From: Orobanche coerulescens
Taxonomy: Eukaryota; Streptophyta; Magnoliopsida; Lamiales; Orobanchaceae
Assembly: GCA_033398695.1 (NCBI GenBank)
Contig: CM065805.1
Coordinates: 75,980,762-76,044,761 of the forward strand
DNA: 64,000 nucleotides
Direction: 5' to 3'
Position 1 is the first letter of the stretch; each line of letters begins with the position of its first letter. This document shows positions 44,042 through 55,246 of this stretch, one piece after another. Below the pieces are notes generated by a model. The model made no database searches. It had not been told where the DNA came from and was given only the letters and a program-made list of their open reading frames with translations. Made by a program: the position numbers and the translations under genes.

Positions 44042-44639
44042 CTTCTGTATGTTTTTTGATCTTGAAAAAAATTACAAATATTGGTTGAAATTATGTTATA
44101 GGTGATTCTAAATGTCTTGAGCCCAACTTAAAATTTTCACATGCTAATGACTGAACAGTCTTTTTGTGTGTTTTGATGGAAATGTGGTGATTCTGATTCG
44201 TGATATACATAGTTGTCATTATCGATCTATAAAAGGTATTTGTGTCACATTTCATTTTATTATTATTTTTTAACTGTGTGCATTTGTTTGTACTCCTTTT
44301 GATTTTTTAAGATACTTTGGTCGTTTTAGTTTTTTCAGCTTCCTTCATTTGATAAACAATACAACTTATATTATTATTTCTGAGTGAACATGCCGATCAA
44401 TAAAACATGGGTTATTTTAATCTCTCTATTGCTTCTAATGTTTCCCTTTCACATTATGCAGTTGCTGGGATTGATACAACATTCTTTGCTCAGAACTTGC
44501 TTGGCTCCCACGATAGCTCATTATGTCTTTTGGCAGAGGTTGTGGCAGTATCAAGGATGCAACAAGTGTAACTTGCATATGAACTTTATTATTGACTATA
44601 TACCAGTGTTTTCAACGCATTGCATAGTATTGTACCATT
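44042..44639. other. Unassigned sequence with an exon-like block
   Basis: AT-rich, intron-like sequence (44042-44450), a pyrimidine tract ending TTATGCAG at 44461, then the candidate exon at 44462-44565, then GTGTAACTTG. There are no transposon motifs. Confidence 0.3.
44462..44565 (+). pseudogene. Candidate captured host-gene exon (unrecognised)
   Basis: Between a good 3' splice site (TTTCCCTTTCACATTATGCAG) and a GTGTAA donor, one frame reads AGIDTTFFAQNLLGSHDSS and then LCLLAEVVAVSRMQQ with no stop. The composition is unlike the transposon frames around it. I do not recognise the protein. It could be an exon carried in by a transposon or the remnant of a gene invaded by repeats. At 104 nt it may also be chance. 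Confidence 0.3.
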
Positions 44640-45335
44640 TTGCCTTGCTTCGTACGTCAGCTTTATGTACGTAATATCCATGCAATAACGTACGTAAATA
44701 CAGTCGTTGACCTGCTACAGTAATACACCATTAGCGTGCACTAATCTTCAACCTTAGCGTGCGCTAATCGTCATTGACCCGACAATCTATACCTTCCCCG
44801 AAGATGCCCGTGCCTCCACATGCCGAAAGCACCCGATAAAGCAAAGATTCCCTTTTGTCCGATCTACCATTAGCGTGCATTAAGCCTATGATTAGCGTGT
44901 GCTAATCCTTCATAACAAACATTCGTTGACCTTATCGGAACATGCCCCGAATGTAGCCAGGTCCACACGTAGATTCCTTCTGATCTATTCGGCACTAGCA
45001 TGCGCTACCTTTCGCCTTTAGCGTGCGCTAAGACTGCACATTAGCGTGCGCTATGTATACATCGTAGCATGCACTAACGTGGCTGTACTTAACCATTTCG
45101 GCTATTCTTGTCCAACGTCTCGACATACAGAATACAAACATACGGCATACCGAATACATATACTCCTTCCAACAATATTCTCATACGATACGACCGACAC
45201 ACAATATCTTCAAATACAATTGTCAACCAAGTGCGGTAATTATACCAATACAGATGTCTCAGTCCTTCAATTATTTTATCCATACTGTACAGATTCCAGG
45301 TTGTACAACATAATTCGGATAAAATAACATTAAAC
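44640..45335 (-). repeat. LTR fragment of family G
   Basis: Positions 45100-45335 match 1-205. On the minus strand the LTR start region (near 45335) is followed by a palindrome-rich U3 (44668-45078). The extreme start is missing, because H abuts at 45336. Confidence 0.6.
44668..45078. promoter_or_regulatory. TTAGCGTGCGCTAA palindrome cluster (family G)
   Basis: About nine copies of TTAGCGTGCGCTAA and variants (CATTAGCGTGCACTAAT, TTAGCGTGTGCTAA, CTAGCATGCGCTA), plus one or two ACGTACGT-type sites at 44668-44690. Confidence 0.7.
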
Positions 45336-45955
45336 TGTAACACCCCAAACTAGGCGGATATTACAGTGTCGTGGACACCCGATTGGGACCACTAGGCGAA
45401 TGAAAATTAATGAATTACACAATACAAATGTAGTACCGAACCACATTACATCATCAATTACTCCGATGAGGAGTTTCAAATACAACACACCCAGGGAACA
45501 CTGAATACATGTATATTTTATATGAAGATAAAATATACAACACTGAACAAATGACAATCCAAAGGAAGTGCAGCGGAAAAATACATAACTAGGAAACATG
45601 AACGAAATGAAGAGACTGGGGGTCCCTACTAGTATCACTGGGACTCCTCGCCGTCAACGTTCTCTTCCCGTGCTTTTGCCTTGACATGACCTAAAATCAA
45701 TATCCCCAATTGAGTCAGTTACACAGAACAACAATCCTCAAGAGTTGAATAATATACAACAATCGCATATCTTAGTTATGAAATCCAGCTGAAGAGGGGC
45801 ATCATAGTACGCCCGTAATGGTATGTGCAAGTGCACAAGACGAGTGTCCGGACACACCTGCCCTTGTACCTAATTAGTCTCACGGAGTAACTTTACCGTG
45901 TGCACAGTCCATTGTGTCGGTAAACCATTCACATGACTATCGTGTGCCCGACTAA
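45336..45955 (-). repeat. B-like LTR fragment H (3' end)
   Basis: The minus strand ends CCTAGTTTGGGGTGTTACA at 45336, as in B. The region matches 4840-5431 in order, including GTGCACACGGTAA, TTAGTCTCACGG and the GTTGACGG block. It is truncated at 45955 by the CACTA end. Confidence 0.78.
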
Positions 45956-46214
45956 CACTACGCCATAAGTGCTCATAGGCAATGCGTGTTTATTGTTGCA
46001 GAAGACACAAAAAGTGTTGCCTTAGGCCAAAGGCAACATCAAACTCTTGTTGCCAATACGGCCGTTGCCTTTGACATCTAAGGCAACACTTTTAGTCTCT
46101 ACTGCAATAACAGAAAAGTATTGCACTACGCCTCTACTGCAACAACATAACCAAGTAAGGCAACAACAAATGATGTTGCCTAAGATTTCAAAAAAAAAAA
46201 AACATAAAGTCCAC
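45956..46214. mobile_element. CACTA terminal fragment
   Basis: CACTACGCCATAAGTGC at 45956 starts inside LTR H. It is followed by dense subterminal copies of GTTGCCTTAGG / AAGGCAACA in both orientations (46010-46180), typical of CACTA ends. A second CACTACGCC occurs at about 46126. No matching right terminus is visible, so it is truncated. It is a different family from the one at 19667. Confidence 0.6.
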
Positions 46215-46230
46215 ATGTGCCATGTCATCA

Positions 46231-46345
46231 GTGGGTCCCATCTTGATGCCACATCAGCAGTGGGGCCCACATTTATGCCACATCAACAGTGGCTCTACAT
46301 TTGCGCCACGTCAGCAATGGACTCACATCTATGCCACATCATCAT
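46231..46345. repeat. 29-bp tandem repeat, four units
   Basis: Units of GTGGGnCCCAnnTTnATGCCACATCAnCA, 28-29 bp each. This may be internal to the CACTA fragment. Confidence 0.7.
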
Positions 46346-46351
46346 TTTTTT

Positions 46352-46928
46352 GTAAAACCTCAATATTCACATGCGTGCTCGATTCATATTATATATGGTA
46401 TTGTGTGTATGTTTCATGTTGTTGCGAAGACACCTGCGCAACCTCAATATTCGTGTTATGCGTGCTAGATTCATGCTATACGTAATATTGTGTGTATGTA
46501 TTCATGTAGAGGATAAGATATGATAGATTATTCATGTTATGCTTTCCATGAGATTGTATATTACTGTGATATGTGTGATTTCCACGATCTGAAGGAAGCT
46601 CACCCCACCTATATTAATCCCGCGGGTTAAACCGAGCCGGATGGATGAAGGAGCGAGCCGAGAGGGCATATGATGATATTTTTATTAAATGATGTTTTTC
46701 TTTATGTCTCATGTTTTGAAATTTTATATGGGGAAACTTTTGATTAGAAATTAACAATTTTTAAATTGACTTCTGCCGTAATTATTGTGGGTATTTATTT
46801 TAGTCAGTGTAGCGACTCGACTTTGTAGGCGAGAATTTTAATATTCTCAAAGTAATTTATTTTTCGTCAAAATTTACCTTTTTACTTATTTTCCACTATA
46901 ATTACCCCTAGAAAGTCGAGGCATTAGA
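46352..46928 (+). repeat. Partial 5' LTR of element I
   Basis: The start matches 53630-53686 of the 3' LTR (ATATTCACATGCGTGCTC, then GTATTGTGTGTATGTTTCATG). About 90 bp are duplicated in tandem (46352-46435 and 46440-46505). The end, GCATTAGA, is probably a mutated ATTACA. U3 is missing. Confidence 0.75.
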
Positions 46929-46931
46929 TAG

Positions 46932-46943
46932 TGCTATCAGAGC
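46932..46943 (+). promoter_or_regulatory. Primer binding site of I
   Basis: TGCTATCAGAGC, one change from the tRNA-iMet complement. The leader (46944-47084) has no gene. Confidence 0.7.
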
Positions 46944-47084
46944 GGGTTTTACCTTTCTGTAGACTCGCTAAAATATAAAAGTATCATATGCTCTAAGTTT
47001 CGCCACTTCGTCTCTCCGTCGAAGGTACCAAATTTCAATTATTATTCATGCATATATCATTTCATTTTATTTACATGATTATGT

Positions 47085-47912
47085 ATGTATGTACGAACTG
47101 TTAGAAGGGCCAAACCTAGGACGACACCACGTAAGAGAATTCCTGCTACGTTTGACTCTTATCTTCTGGCATGCAAAGATTGGTGGGATGATCTGAGTTT
47201 ACCAGAAAATGCACCGCACTATGTCGTCAACAGACTGAACAAGTGGTTTAAGTCTGGGAAACAAGGCTCTGTCACGCAACAGCTGAACCACCTAATACTA
47301 AAGCTACTCGATGATTGGAGTTACTGCATTTTCCGGCTTCGACAAGAGTCCATAAAGAGAACACCAGAAGATCGGGAGACTACTGATGACTTCCAGTTTG
47401 TAGCCGGGCGTTTATTGGATATATACGCTCGAGATGTGATACCAGTTGCAAATTGGAGTTCCGACTCTACGGATGAAGAAGACCTAGAAGAGGATACCGA
47501 AGAAGACCCTGAGGAGGATCCTGAAGAAGATCGTGAAGAAGATCCATATGAAGCACCCAAATGAGAGCCAAAACCAGAGGAAGAGTTGGATGTGAGTCAG
47601 ATGGGAGACTCGAATGATGCTGAGATGGATGATAGTGAGTCCAGTATCAAGGACAAGGAGATGGTCGTGGAGAAGTACTACCCGAGGGTGTACAAGGCTA
47701 AGATATATAGGGAGCTCTTAGACTTGACACATGGTAGCATAATTGTGACGGATTACGAGAGAAAATTCAACCACATGTGTTGTTTTACACAGCATATGGT
47801 TAAGACTGATGCGATGAAGCCGCAGAAGTTTCGTGATGGACTTCATGACTGGATCCATTACAATCTGCTGACCCTGGGAGAATGTCTTACACCGAAGAAG
47901 ATAAATAGATAG
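47085..47912 (+). pseudogene. Gag of element I, unusual N-terminus
   Basis: The first frame (47085-47564) gives a basic start (VRRAKPRTTPRKR), a Trp-rich segment (KDWWDDLSLPENAPHYVV, NRLNKWFKSGKQ) and then a run of acidic repeats (EEDPEEDPEEDREEDP). After a TGA the same frame continues (VEKYYPRVYKAKIYRELL, TDYERKFNHMCCF, PQKFRDGL), the last parts resembling the Gag core. I find no zinc knuckle and none of the RG repeats of the other Tekay Gags. A TAG near 47910 separates it from protease. The N-terminal part may be a lineage-specific Gag extension or foreign sequence; I do not recognise it. Confidence 0.6.
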
Positions 47913-47931
47913 ATCCCCAAACCATGTCAGC

Positions 47932-50900
47932 ATGTTGTCAGTTGCTAATATCCATGCTATGATGTTGTTTGATACGGGTGCATATCAGTCATTCATCTCC
48001 GGAAAGCTTTGTACTATAATTGGTTGTAGAAGTAGTAAAGCTCTTAAATCTTTGTTAGTTAGTATGTATGCGGGAGTAGTGTGTGTAGACTCTATAGCTA
48101 ACAATGTGAAGATAGAAATTAACGAACATAGCTTCTTAGCTGACTTGCACATAGTTGAACTCAGCAATTTTGATGTTATTTTGGATATGGATTGGTTGGA
48201 CAAACATAGAGCTGTAGCAGAATGTTCTGAAAGGAGGGTAACCTTATGTTCGTATTTTGATGTGAATACCGTATTCGAGGGTGTAAGATACTGTGGTACC
48301 CCGAAGGTGATTTCAGCCATGAAAGCTGTGAAGATGTTGAAGAAGCGTAGTTGCCAAGGATTCCTGGTGAATGTGATGGGGAAAAAAACTTCGGGGAAGA
48401 CGGTAGCTGATGTACCTATCGTCAAGGAGTATCCAGATGTCTTTCCCGAAGACTTGCCGGGAGTTCCGCCGAGTCATCAAGTTGAGTTCTCGATTGATTT
48501 AGTGCCAGGAGCAGCACCAATATTGAAAGCCCCTTATAGAATGCCGCCCAAGGAATTACAAGAGCTGAAAGTGCAACTTTAGGAACTGCTTGACTCTGGA
48601 TTTATCCAGCCAATTGTTTTGCCATGGGGTGCACCAATACTCTTCGTGAAGAAAAAAAATGTATGTTTGAGGATGTGCATAGAGTATCATGAACTTAATA
48701 GACTCACGATAAAGAATAAATATCCACTTCCTAGAATAGAGGACCTATTCAATCAACTTAGAGGTTCAAGAGTGTTCTCGAAAATAGATTTCAGATCCAG
48801 ATATCACCAACTGAGGATTAAGGATGGTGACATCTCAAAGAAAGCATTTCGAACTCTATATGGACACTATGAGTTTAGAGTGATGCCATTTGATTTGACT
48901 AATGCGCCAGCAGTATTCATGGACCTCATGAACCGTGTATTTCAACCTTATTTAGATATGTTTGTCATTGTGTTCATATATGACATACTTGTGTATTCAA
49001 AGAGCAAGGTTGAACATGAGCAGCATCTTAGAACAGTATTGGGAATACTGCGCAATGAGAAGTTGTATCCAAAGTTCAACAAGTGTGAATTCTGGCTTAA
49101 CCGAGTTGCATTTTTGGGATATGTGATCACTTCTAGAGGAATTGAGGTTGACTCGGTTAAGGTAGAGGCAGACAATGATTGGAATGTACCGAGTAATGTA
49201 AATGAAGTTCGTAGCTTCTTGGGTTTAGCCGGTTATTATCGGAGATTTATCGAGGGATTTTTGAAGATAGCTGCACCAATGACTAGATTGACAAAGGAGG
49301 GAGAAGTTTTCTTATGGAATGAGAAGTGTGAAAAGAGTTTCCAAGAACTTAAGCGAAGGTTGACTGCAGCACCAGTTTTGACCATTCCCGATCCGATGAG
49401 AGAACTTGTCATCTACAGTGACGCATCCAAGCAAGGCATGAGATGTGTATTGGTGCAGGAGGGCAAGGTAGTTGCCTATGCTTCGAGGCAACTAAAACCA
49501 CACGAGATGAACTACCCTACTCATGATTTGGAATTAGCAATGGTAGTTCATGCCTTGAAGATTTGGAGATATTACCTGTGTGGAGGTAATTGTGAAATTT
49601 ATACAGACCACAAAAGTCTGAAATATATTTTCACACAAAAGGAATTGAATATGAGGCAGCACAGATAGCTAGAGTTGGTCAAAGACTACGATTGTACAAT
49701 TCATTACCACCCTGGTAAAGCAAACGTAGCTGCTGATGCACTGAGCCGTTAGGCGAGAGCAGATCTAGCCTGTATGTTGACCAAAGAGGAAAGCTTGGTC
49801 AACGAATTTGCATGAATGAACCTTGAGATGGCTACACCATCGAATCCAGTTGAGTCGTTATTGGCTAGTTTGATGGTACAACCAACCTTGAGGAAGAAGA
49901 TCAGAGAAGGTCAAGGACAAGATGACTTTTTGGTCAAAATGAAAGAACGTACTCTTTCAGATGAGGATAAGGGATTCAGTGTGTCCGATGATGGCACAAT
50001 GTACTATGAAGGGAGGATTTGTATGCCAAATGTTGTCAAGCTGAGAGAAGTAATATTGAAAGAGGCACATAATACTCCATATACATCACACCCTGGAAGT
50101 ACAAAGATGTACCAAGACCTTAAGGGGACATTTTGGTGGGAATGTTTGAAGAGAGATGTGGCAGACTTTGTCAGAAAGTGTATAGTTTGTCAACAAGTGA
50201 AGGCAGAACACCAATGCCCCTTTGGACTACTTAAATCACTTCATATTCTGTAATGGAAATGGGAGCATATTATGATGGACTTTGTGGTAGGTTTGCTTCG
50301 AACGGAAAGAGGAAACCACGCTATTTGGGTTGTTGTAGACCGACTCACAAAGTCAGCTCATTTCATCCCAGTTAAGATGAATTTCTGAATGGATCAGTAT
50401 GCTCAACTTTACATCAGTGAGATTATTAAGTTACATAGAGTGCCAGTCTCTATAGTATCCGACAAGGATACTCGTTTCGTATCGCGTTTTTGGGAAAGTT
50501 TGCAAGAAGCTTTGGGAACGCAGTTAAATTTTAGTACGGCCTATTATCCTCAGACTGATGGTCAGTATGATAGGACCATTCAGATTCTTGAGGATATGTT
50601 GCGAGCATGTGTGTTAGACATGAGCAATAATTGAGAGAGATTGTTGCCTTTGGTAGAATTTGCTTACAACAACAGTTATCAGTCGACGTCGGTACGGCGC
50701 CGTATGAAGCCTTATATGGTAGGAAGTGTCGATCACCACTGTATTAGGATGAAGTAGGTGAAAGGAAAATCTTGGGTCCGAAAATGATTGAACAGACAGT
50801 GGGTGTGGTGGATAGGATTCGTGAGAGGATCAAGATAGGACAGGATCGCCAGAAGTCTTACACCGACAAGCGTAGGAAAGATCTCGAATTCTGTGTTGGC

Positions 50901-51321
50901 AACAAAGTATTCATGAAGGTATCTCCTTCCAAGGGAATTATTCGTTTTGGTACACGGAGCAAGTTGAGGCTGAGAAATATTGGACCGTTCGAAATTATTG
51001 AATGAATTGGAGAGTTAGCTTACGATTTGGCTTTATCCCCAGAACTTTCGGTTGTGCACAACGTTTTCCACATATCTTTGTTGAGGAAGTATGTGCACGA
51101 TCCCAGCCACGTCATCAACTATACCGCCTTGGAAGTGAACAACGATCTTACTTATGAAGAAAAACCAGAAGTTATTCTCGACCGGTCAGTCCGGCAGTTG
51201 AGGAACAAAGAGAAGGTGTTTGTCAAAATTCAATAGCGCAACCATAGTAAAGATGAAGCCACTTGGGAGCGCGAAGAAGAACTTCAAGCTCGTTATCCGA
51301 ATATCTTCAATCGAGGTATGT
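47932..51321 (+). pseudogene. Pol of element I: protease, RT, RNase H, integrase, chromodomain
   Basis: Protease LFDTGAYQSFIS is near 47956. RT runs from 48560 to about 49380; its active site reads FIYDILVYS, so the first catalytic Asp codon is now TAT (48979-48981). RNase H (about 49400-49750) has [10 protein letters not shown] and YTDHKSLKY. Integrase (about 50060-51010) has CIVCQQVK, MDFV and VSDKD; QSER has become QYDR (50569-50571), replacing catalytic Glu by Asp. The chromodomain (near 51140-51310) has VFVKIQ, stop, RNHSKDEATWEREEEL. Stops lie near 48580, 49666, 49750, 50250, 50388, 50632, 51003 and 51234. Two active sites are altered, so the protein could not work even without the stops. 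Confidence 0.9.
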
Positions 51322-51348
51322 CATTTATTCGAGCACGAAAAATTTTCT

Positions 51349-51361
51349 AAGAGGGGTAGGA
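51349..51361 (+). promoter_or_regulatory. Polypurine tract of I
   Basis: AAGAGGGGTAGGA directly before TGTAATATCC. Confidence 0.8.
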
Positions 51362-53686
51362 TGTAATATCCGTCATTTTTATAATATAATATTATTATTT
51401 ATAATAATATTAATAATGCATTTCATTTCATTTAGTCTCATTTCATTACCGGGTGAGTAATTATTGTACAATTATTTTCAATTCACGTACAAGTCAATTC
51501 ATTTAATTTTATTTAGAGGTCGTGAATAATTTTACGATATCTCATAGGTTCTAAGCCCGAGTCGATTTTATCAATTTAATTTCAGAAACATCTAATATTA
51601 GTCATTGTTACTAATATTATAATTATTAAAGGTATTATTATTAATAATAATTATATTTATAACAGAGAACAATATTAATACTAACGATATTAATATTTAC
51701 ATCATTTCTATATCATTATAAATATTATTCTCGATATTATTATTCTTATTAGTATCGGTATTATTAATATTATTACTACTATTATTATTATCATTATCAT
51801 TTTTCTGATATTATTATCAATATTACCGAATTTTTATTTTTATATTTACTATTATTACTATTATTATTATATCATTTATATTTAACCATGTATTTTAAAT
51901 GTAATTAACTATGCTTTAACTAAATTAACCATAATTAAGAATTATCCCTTCTTCACTGATCGTTCCCATCACAGTTCTCACTTCATCAAAACTTCTTGAT
52001 GTATATCCAATATACAATCCTACTTCAACCTAAACACTTAAAAACCTATGCCTATAATTATACTAATAATCCTACTGCAGAAAATCCTTTACAAATCGAT
52101 GTTCAGCATCCAAGAGAAAGAAAAACAATACATTACACATAAAAATTCACAACATACGGCATAACTCTTCCAGCTGATTTTCCCAGCCACCAAATTTCAA
52201 CTTCTGCAAATTATCATCACTGTGAAGGTATCCCAGTCCAAATTTCCGCCATCAAGTTCACAGCGTTCGAGCATCTTTTCAAATTTCATCCGTAATTTTA
52301 TCTTCTCAGTTCCTCCCCATCAGAGGTAAATTCAACCCTCAAGTTCTTTAGTTTTAGTTTTAGATTCATATTGAATTCTTATGTATTCAACCAAACATTT
52401 CAAACCAGAAATTTAGTTCCTAATACAACCAATGTGACCTCCATAATCAGAAACCCGAAACCCCTTTTCATCCCGAATCGGACCCCATGTGAACCTTACC
52501 AAAATCTGGAAATCCGAAGCCTCACCTACAGCCCACTGGAATCGCTGCCGAGACAAGTCGCACATCACTGCCGAGCCCAAACATCATGGCCCGAGTAATT
52601 GGACCTCTGAAACCAACAGAAAACACAGACCAAAACTGAATCTAACCCGGATCTGACTTACCTTTTCATCCAAGTTCGTCCAACTCAGAACCCATGATCT
52701 GAATTGTATCAACACAGGGTGCCCAATTTAGACTGTTCCTTCAACCCCGATTTGACCCTCAATTTTATACCAAAATCAAGTTCAGGGCCCAGTAACCATT
52801 CCGACCCGATGTTGGTGCCATCTCCAACCGTGTGCCATCAGTCATAGACGCCGCGAGTTACTGGAAATCGCCGCAGGAGCCCAAAACCGTTTCAAACAAG
52901 CCAAAGTTAGCTACCCCCTAAACTCGCAACATTATCCGGACCTGAACCTCTGCCTCGAGCTTCCACCGGTCGCCTTGTAGCCGAGTGGGTCGATGGGTGT
53001 GTGTTCGATTTTTTTTGGACTTGTGTGCAGAAGGTTTTAGATTTGAGAGAGAGAGAAGAGGATATATAAAGACGAGATGTAAGGGGAAATGGTTGAGGTA
53101 GCGGCCGATCGGTGTTAAGGGTATTTTGACCTTTAATTTTAGGTCAAGTTCAATGATTTAGCCCTCAAGTTCCAGCACTTCCCATTTTGGCCCCTAGCCT
53201 TCCTTTACTTCCTCCAATTTACCCCAGTCAACTTTAAAACTTTCAATCGAGCCCTATTTTGACCCAAGACATTAATAATGTTGACTCTTCAATTAATATT
53301 AATAATTAGCTAAATTTCATGCATATATTTTTATTTTCAGGCATTATATCATAATATTTTATAATGACTAAATTATTATTATATGTAGACATTAACAAGG
53401 ATTTATGGGCTTAGGACTGTGAGTCAAATATCTTCACATTCAAATTCACGCAACATCATTTATTCAGGTGGGAACTTTTACTATCATTTTAATTGCTTTA
53501 ATTGATTGTGTATGTGATATTCTATTCATGTTTGAAATTGACGATACATTTTGTAAATCAGGCTCACCTGTGTATGTGTAAAGAGGCTATCTTAACATGT
53601 ATGTTGTGTGGGGACACCTGCACAACCTTAATATTCACATGCGTGCTCAATTCATGTTATATGTGGTATTGTGTGTATGTTTCATG
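51362..53686 (+). repeat. 3' LTR of element I (interrupted by J)
   Basis: Starts TGTAATATCCGTCA. Positions 51380-51900 are AT-rich with ATT/ATA microsatellite-like runs. A TATATAAA box is at 53063-53070. The LTR is cut at 53687 by element J after TTTCATG; the 5' LTR shows the uncut sequence at about 46412. No palindrome cluster is seen in this LTR, unlike B, C, E, F and J. Confidence 0.82.
53063..53070 (+). promoter_or_regulatory. TATA box of the I LTR
   Basis: GATATATAAAGACG, after a GA-rich stretch. Confidence 0.5.
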
Positions 53687-54226
53687 TGTTGGGTACGGGA
53701 TCGGATATTGCGCCATGTTGCGGAAGCGTAAATATCAAGTGCGGAAATTTAAAGCACACAAGGATTTATAAAGGTTCGGCTATAAACGAGCCTACGTCCT
53801 CTCTCGGTATCTTTTTCAATAGGCTAAAGAAAAACCTCTTCTCCTCTCTTCTATCGATCGTGGTATAACCGTTACAATCACGTCTTCTATTGGTCCGTGA
53901 TAAACCACTCATACTTGTCTTTGTGTCGGTCCAAGTTAAACCATTTTCCTTTTCGTAGGACAAGGACTCAACCTCTCTATCTTTCTATCGGTACTAGATA
54001 AACCTCGCTAAGATAGCGATTGTGATTCTACCAATGCCGGATCCTTGATCTTAATAACACTGAATCCAATCATATCTTTTATTTTACCAATCGTGTATGA
54101 TTTTGTGTATAATACTCAATCACTCAATGTAAGATCAATATTACAACAACAATACAATGAATATCAATCTCAGATCTATGTGTAGTATACTTGAAGTTGT
54201 TGTGTGAATCAATACCATAGACATGG

Positions 54227-54234
54227 TATTTATA
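54227..54234 (-). promoter_or_regulatory. TATA box of the J LTR (left)
   Basis: Minus strand CCTATAAATACC, about 40 bp after the palindrome cluster. The same is at 63280-63287 in the right LTR. Confidence 0.6.
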
Positions 54235-54273
54235 GGCTGCATCAACAAACTAGCCGTTAACTGCTGCACACTG

Positions 54274-54594
54274 CATTACGTACGCTATGTAACTCTGGTT
54301 ACGTACGTAAGCTTGATTACGTACGTTAACCTCCAAGGGTTACGTACGTTAGCCTCTTCACAATCCAGTCTAGGGAGTTTTGTCATTTGAGTTACGTACG
54401 CTAGCATAGACTTCGTTACGTACGTTAACATTACATCACTGATGATGTCATATATCCGTTGCATGCTTTTCTGACTTTGACTCCTCCAACGTTCACTTGT
54501 TTGAACTGTGTTACGTACATTATTCATCTTCCATTACGTACGTAAGCTTCCTCATATTACATACGATAACATAGTATTGTTACGTACGTTAGCT
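54274..54594. promoter_or_regulatory. TTACGTACGTAA palindrome cluster (copia J, left LTR)
   Basis: Ten copies of TTACGTACG(T/C)(A/T)A and near variants in 320 bp, upstream of the TATA box in the element's direction. It is the same motif as in gypsy elements C and E, although the LTRs are otherwise unrelated. Confidence 0.78.
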
Positions 54595-54725
54595 TTGATT
54601 TTCTCCAGCATTTTGCACTTTGTTTTCCTTCGATGCTTGCTTCGCCTCTTCGTTGTTTTGTTTTGTTTACCGCCTGTAATCATCAAAACACTTTTAATTG
54701 ATGTATGAAACAAAATGTTCCAACA

Positions 54726-54740
54726 ATCTCCCCCTTTTTG
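54726..54740 (-). promoter_or_regulatory. Polypurine tract of J
   Basis: Minus strand AAAAAGGGGGAGAT, then LTR TGTTGG: the classic copia PPT. The same occurs at 63779 next to the right LTR. Confidence 0.85.
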
Positions 54741-55246
54741 ATGATTACAAAACAAAACTTCGTCAATGGGATTTACCTGCAAAAATACAAATATATGTAT
54801 ATGTGTACAGACCAAAGTTTTCGACTTTGTCCATTTCGTTAGTTCTTCTCCCATTTATTTTTCGACTCCTTATTTCTTTTCTCATTTTATTTTATCATTT
54901 TTAATTTTTATCGTCTTTTCGACGTCTCCTCATTTTTCTTTTCCTTCATTTTCGACTTCTCCTTATTTTTGTTCAACTCCTTCGTTTTTCCAATTCTTTT
55001 TGTATGCTATCGATTTTCTTCGATTTTTTTTTCTCCCCCTTTTACGGTTAATCACATTTTCGACTTATTTCTCCATTCTCCTATTTCTTCCCCTTTTTGT
55101 ATTCATCAAAAAAATGCAATAAAGTACCAAAAATTCAATAAATAATGAAATATGCAAAAATAAATACAAGGGTAATAACTCCCCCTGAAAATATTATCCG
55201 TTTTAAAAAAAATTACTCCCCCTGAGTAAAATACCAAAAATCAATG
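54741..55246 (-). other. 3' internal spacer of J
   Basis: Pyrimidine-rich on the + strand (TTTTCGACTCC, CTCCCCCTT-type runs). It contains further PPT-like ACTCCCCCTGA blocks at about 55170 and 55214. No pol homology is seen. It ends at element K. Confidence 0.5.

Larger units (their letters stand above)
46352..53686 (+). mobile_element. Divergent Tekay-type chromovirus I
   Basis: Partial 5' LTR (46352-46928), PBS, gag, pol with chromodomain, PPT, and 3' LTR from 51362 to the J insertion at 53687. Sequence similarity to B, C and F is limited to protein motifs. It is old, with many stops. Confidence 0.88.
53687..54725 (-). repeat. LTR of copia element J (left)
   Basis: 1,039 bp, 6-bp inverted ends TGTTGG / CCAACA. 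The palindrome cluster is at 54274-54594, and a TATA box (minus strand TATAAATA at 54227-54234) lies just downstream of the cluster in the element's direction. No gene. Short frames at 53502-53868 and 54285-54527 are not protein-like. Confidence 0.9.

Noticed and set aside
45046..45638. Short frames of 84-102 codons on both strands
   Set aside because: Lie in LTR fragments G and H; the matching positions in other LTRs are not conserved as protein.
47321..47560. Ser-rich minus-strand frame (GSSSRSSSGSSS)
   Set aside because: Antisense of the acidic repeat in element I Gag.
54766..55122. 118-codon Phe/Ser-rich frame
   Set aside because: Low-complexity pyrimidine-rich spacer before the copia PPT; no start context or homology.
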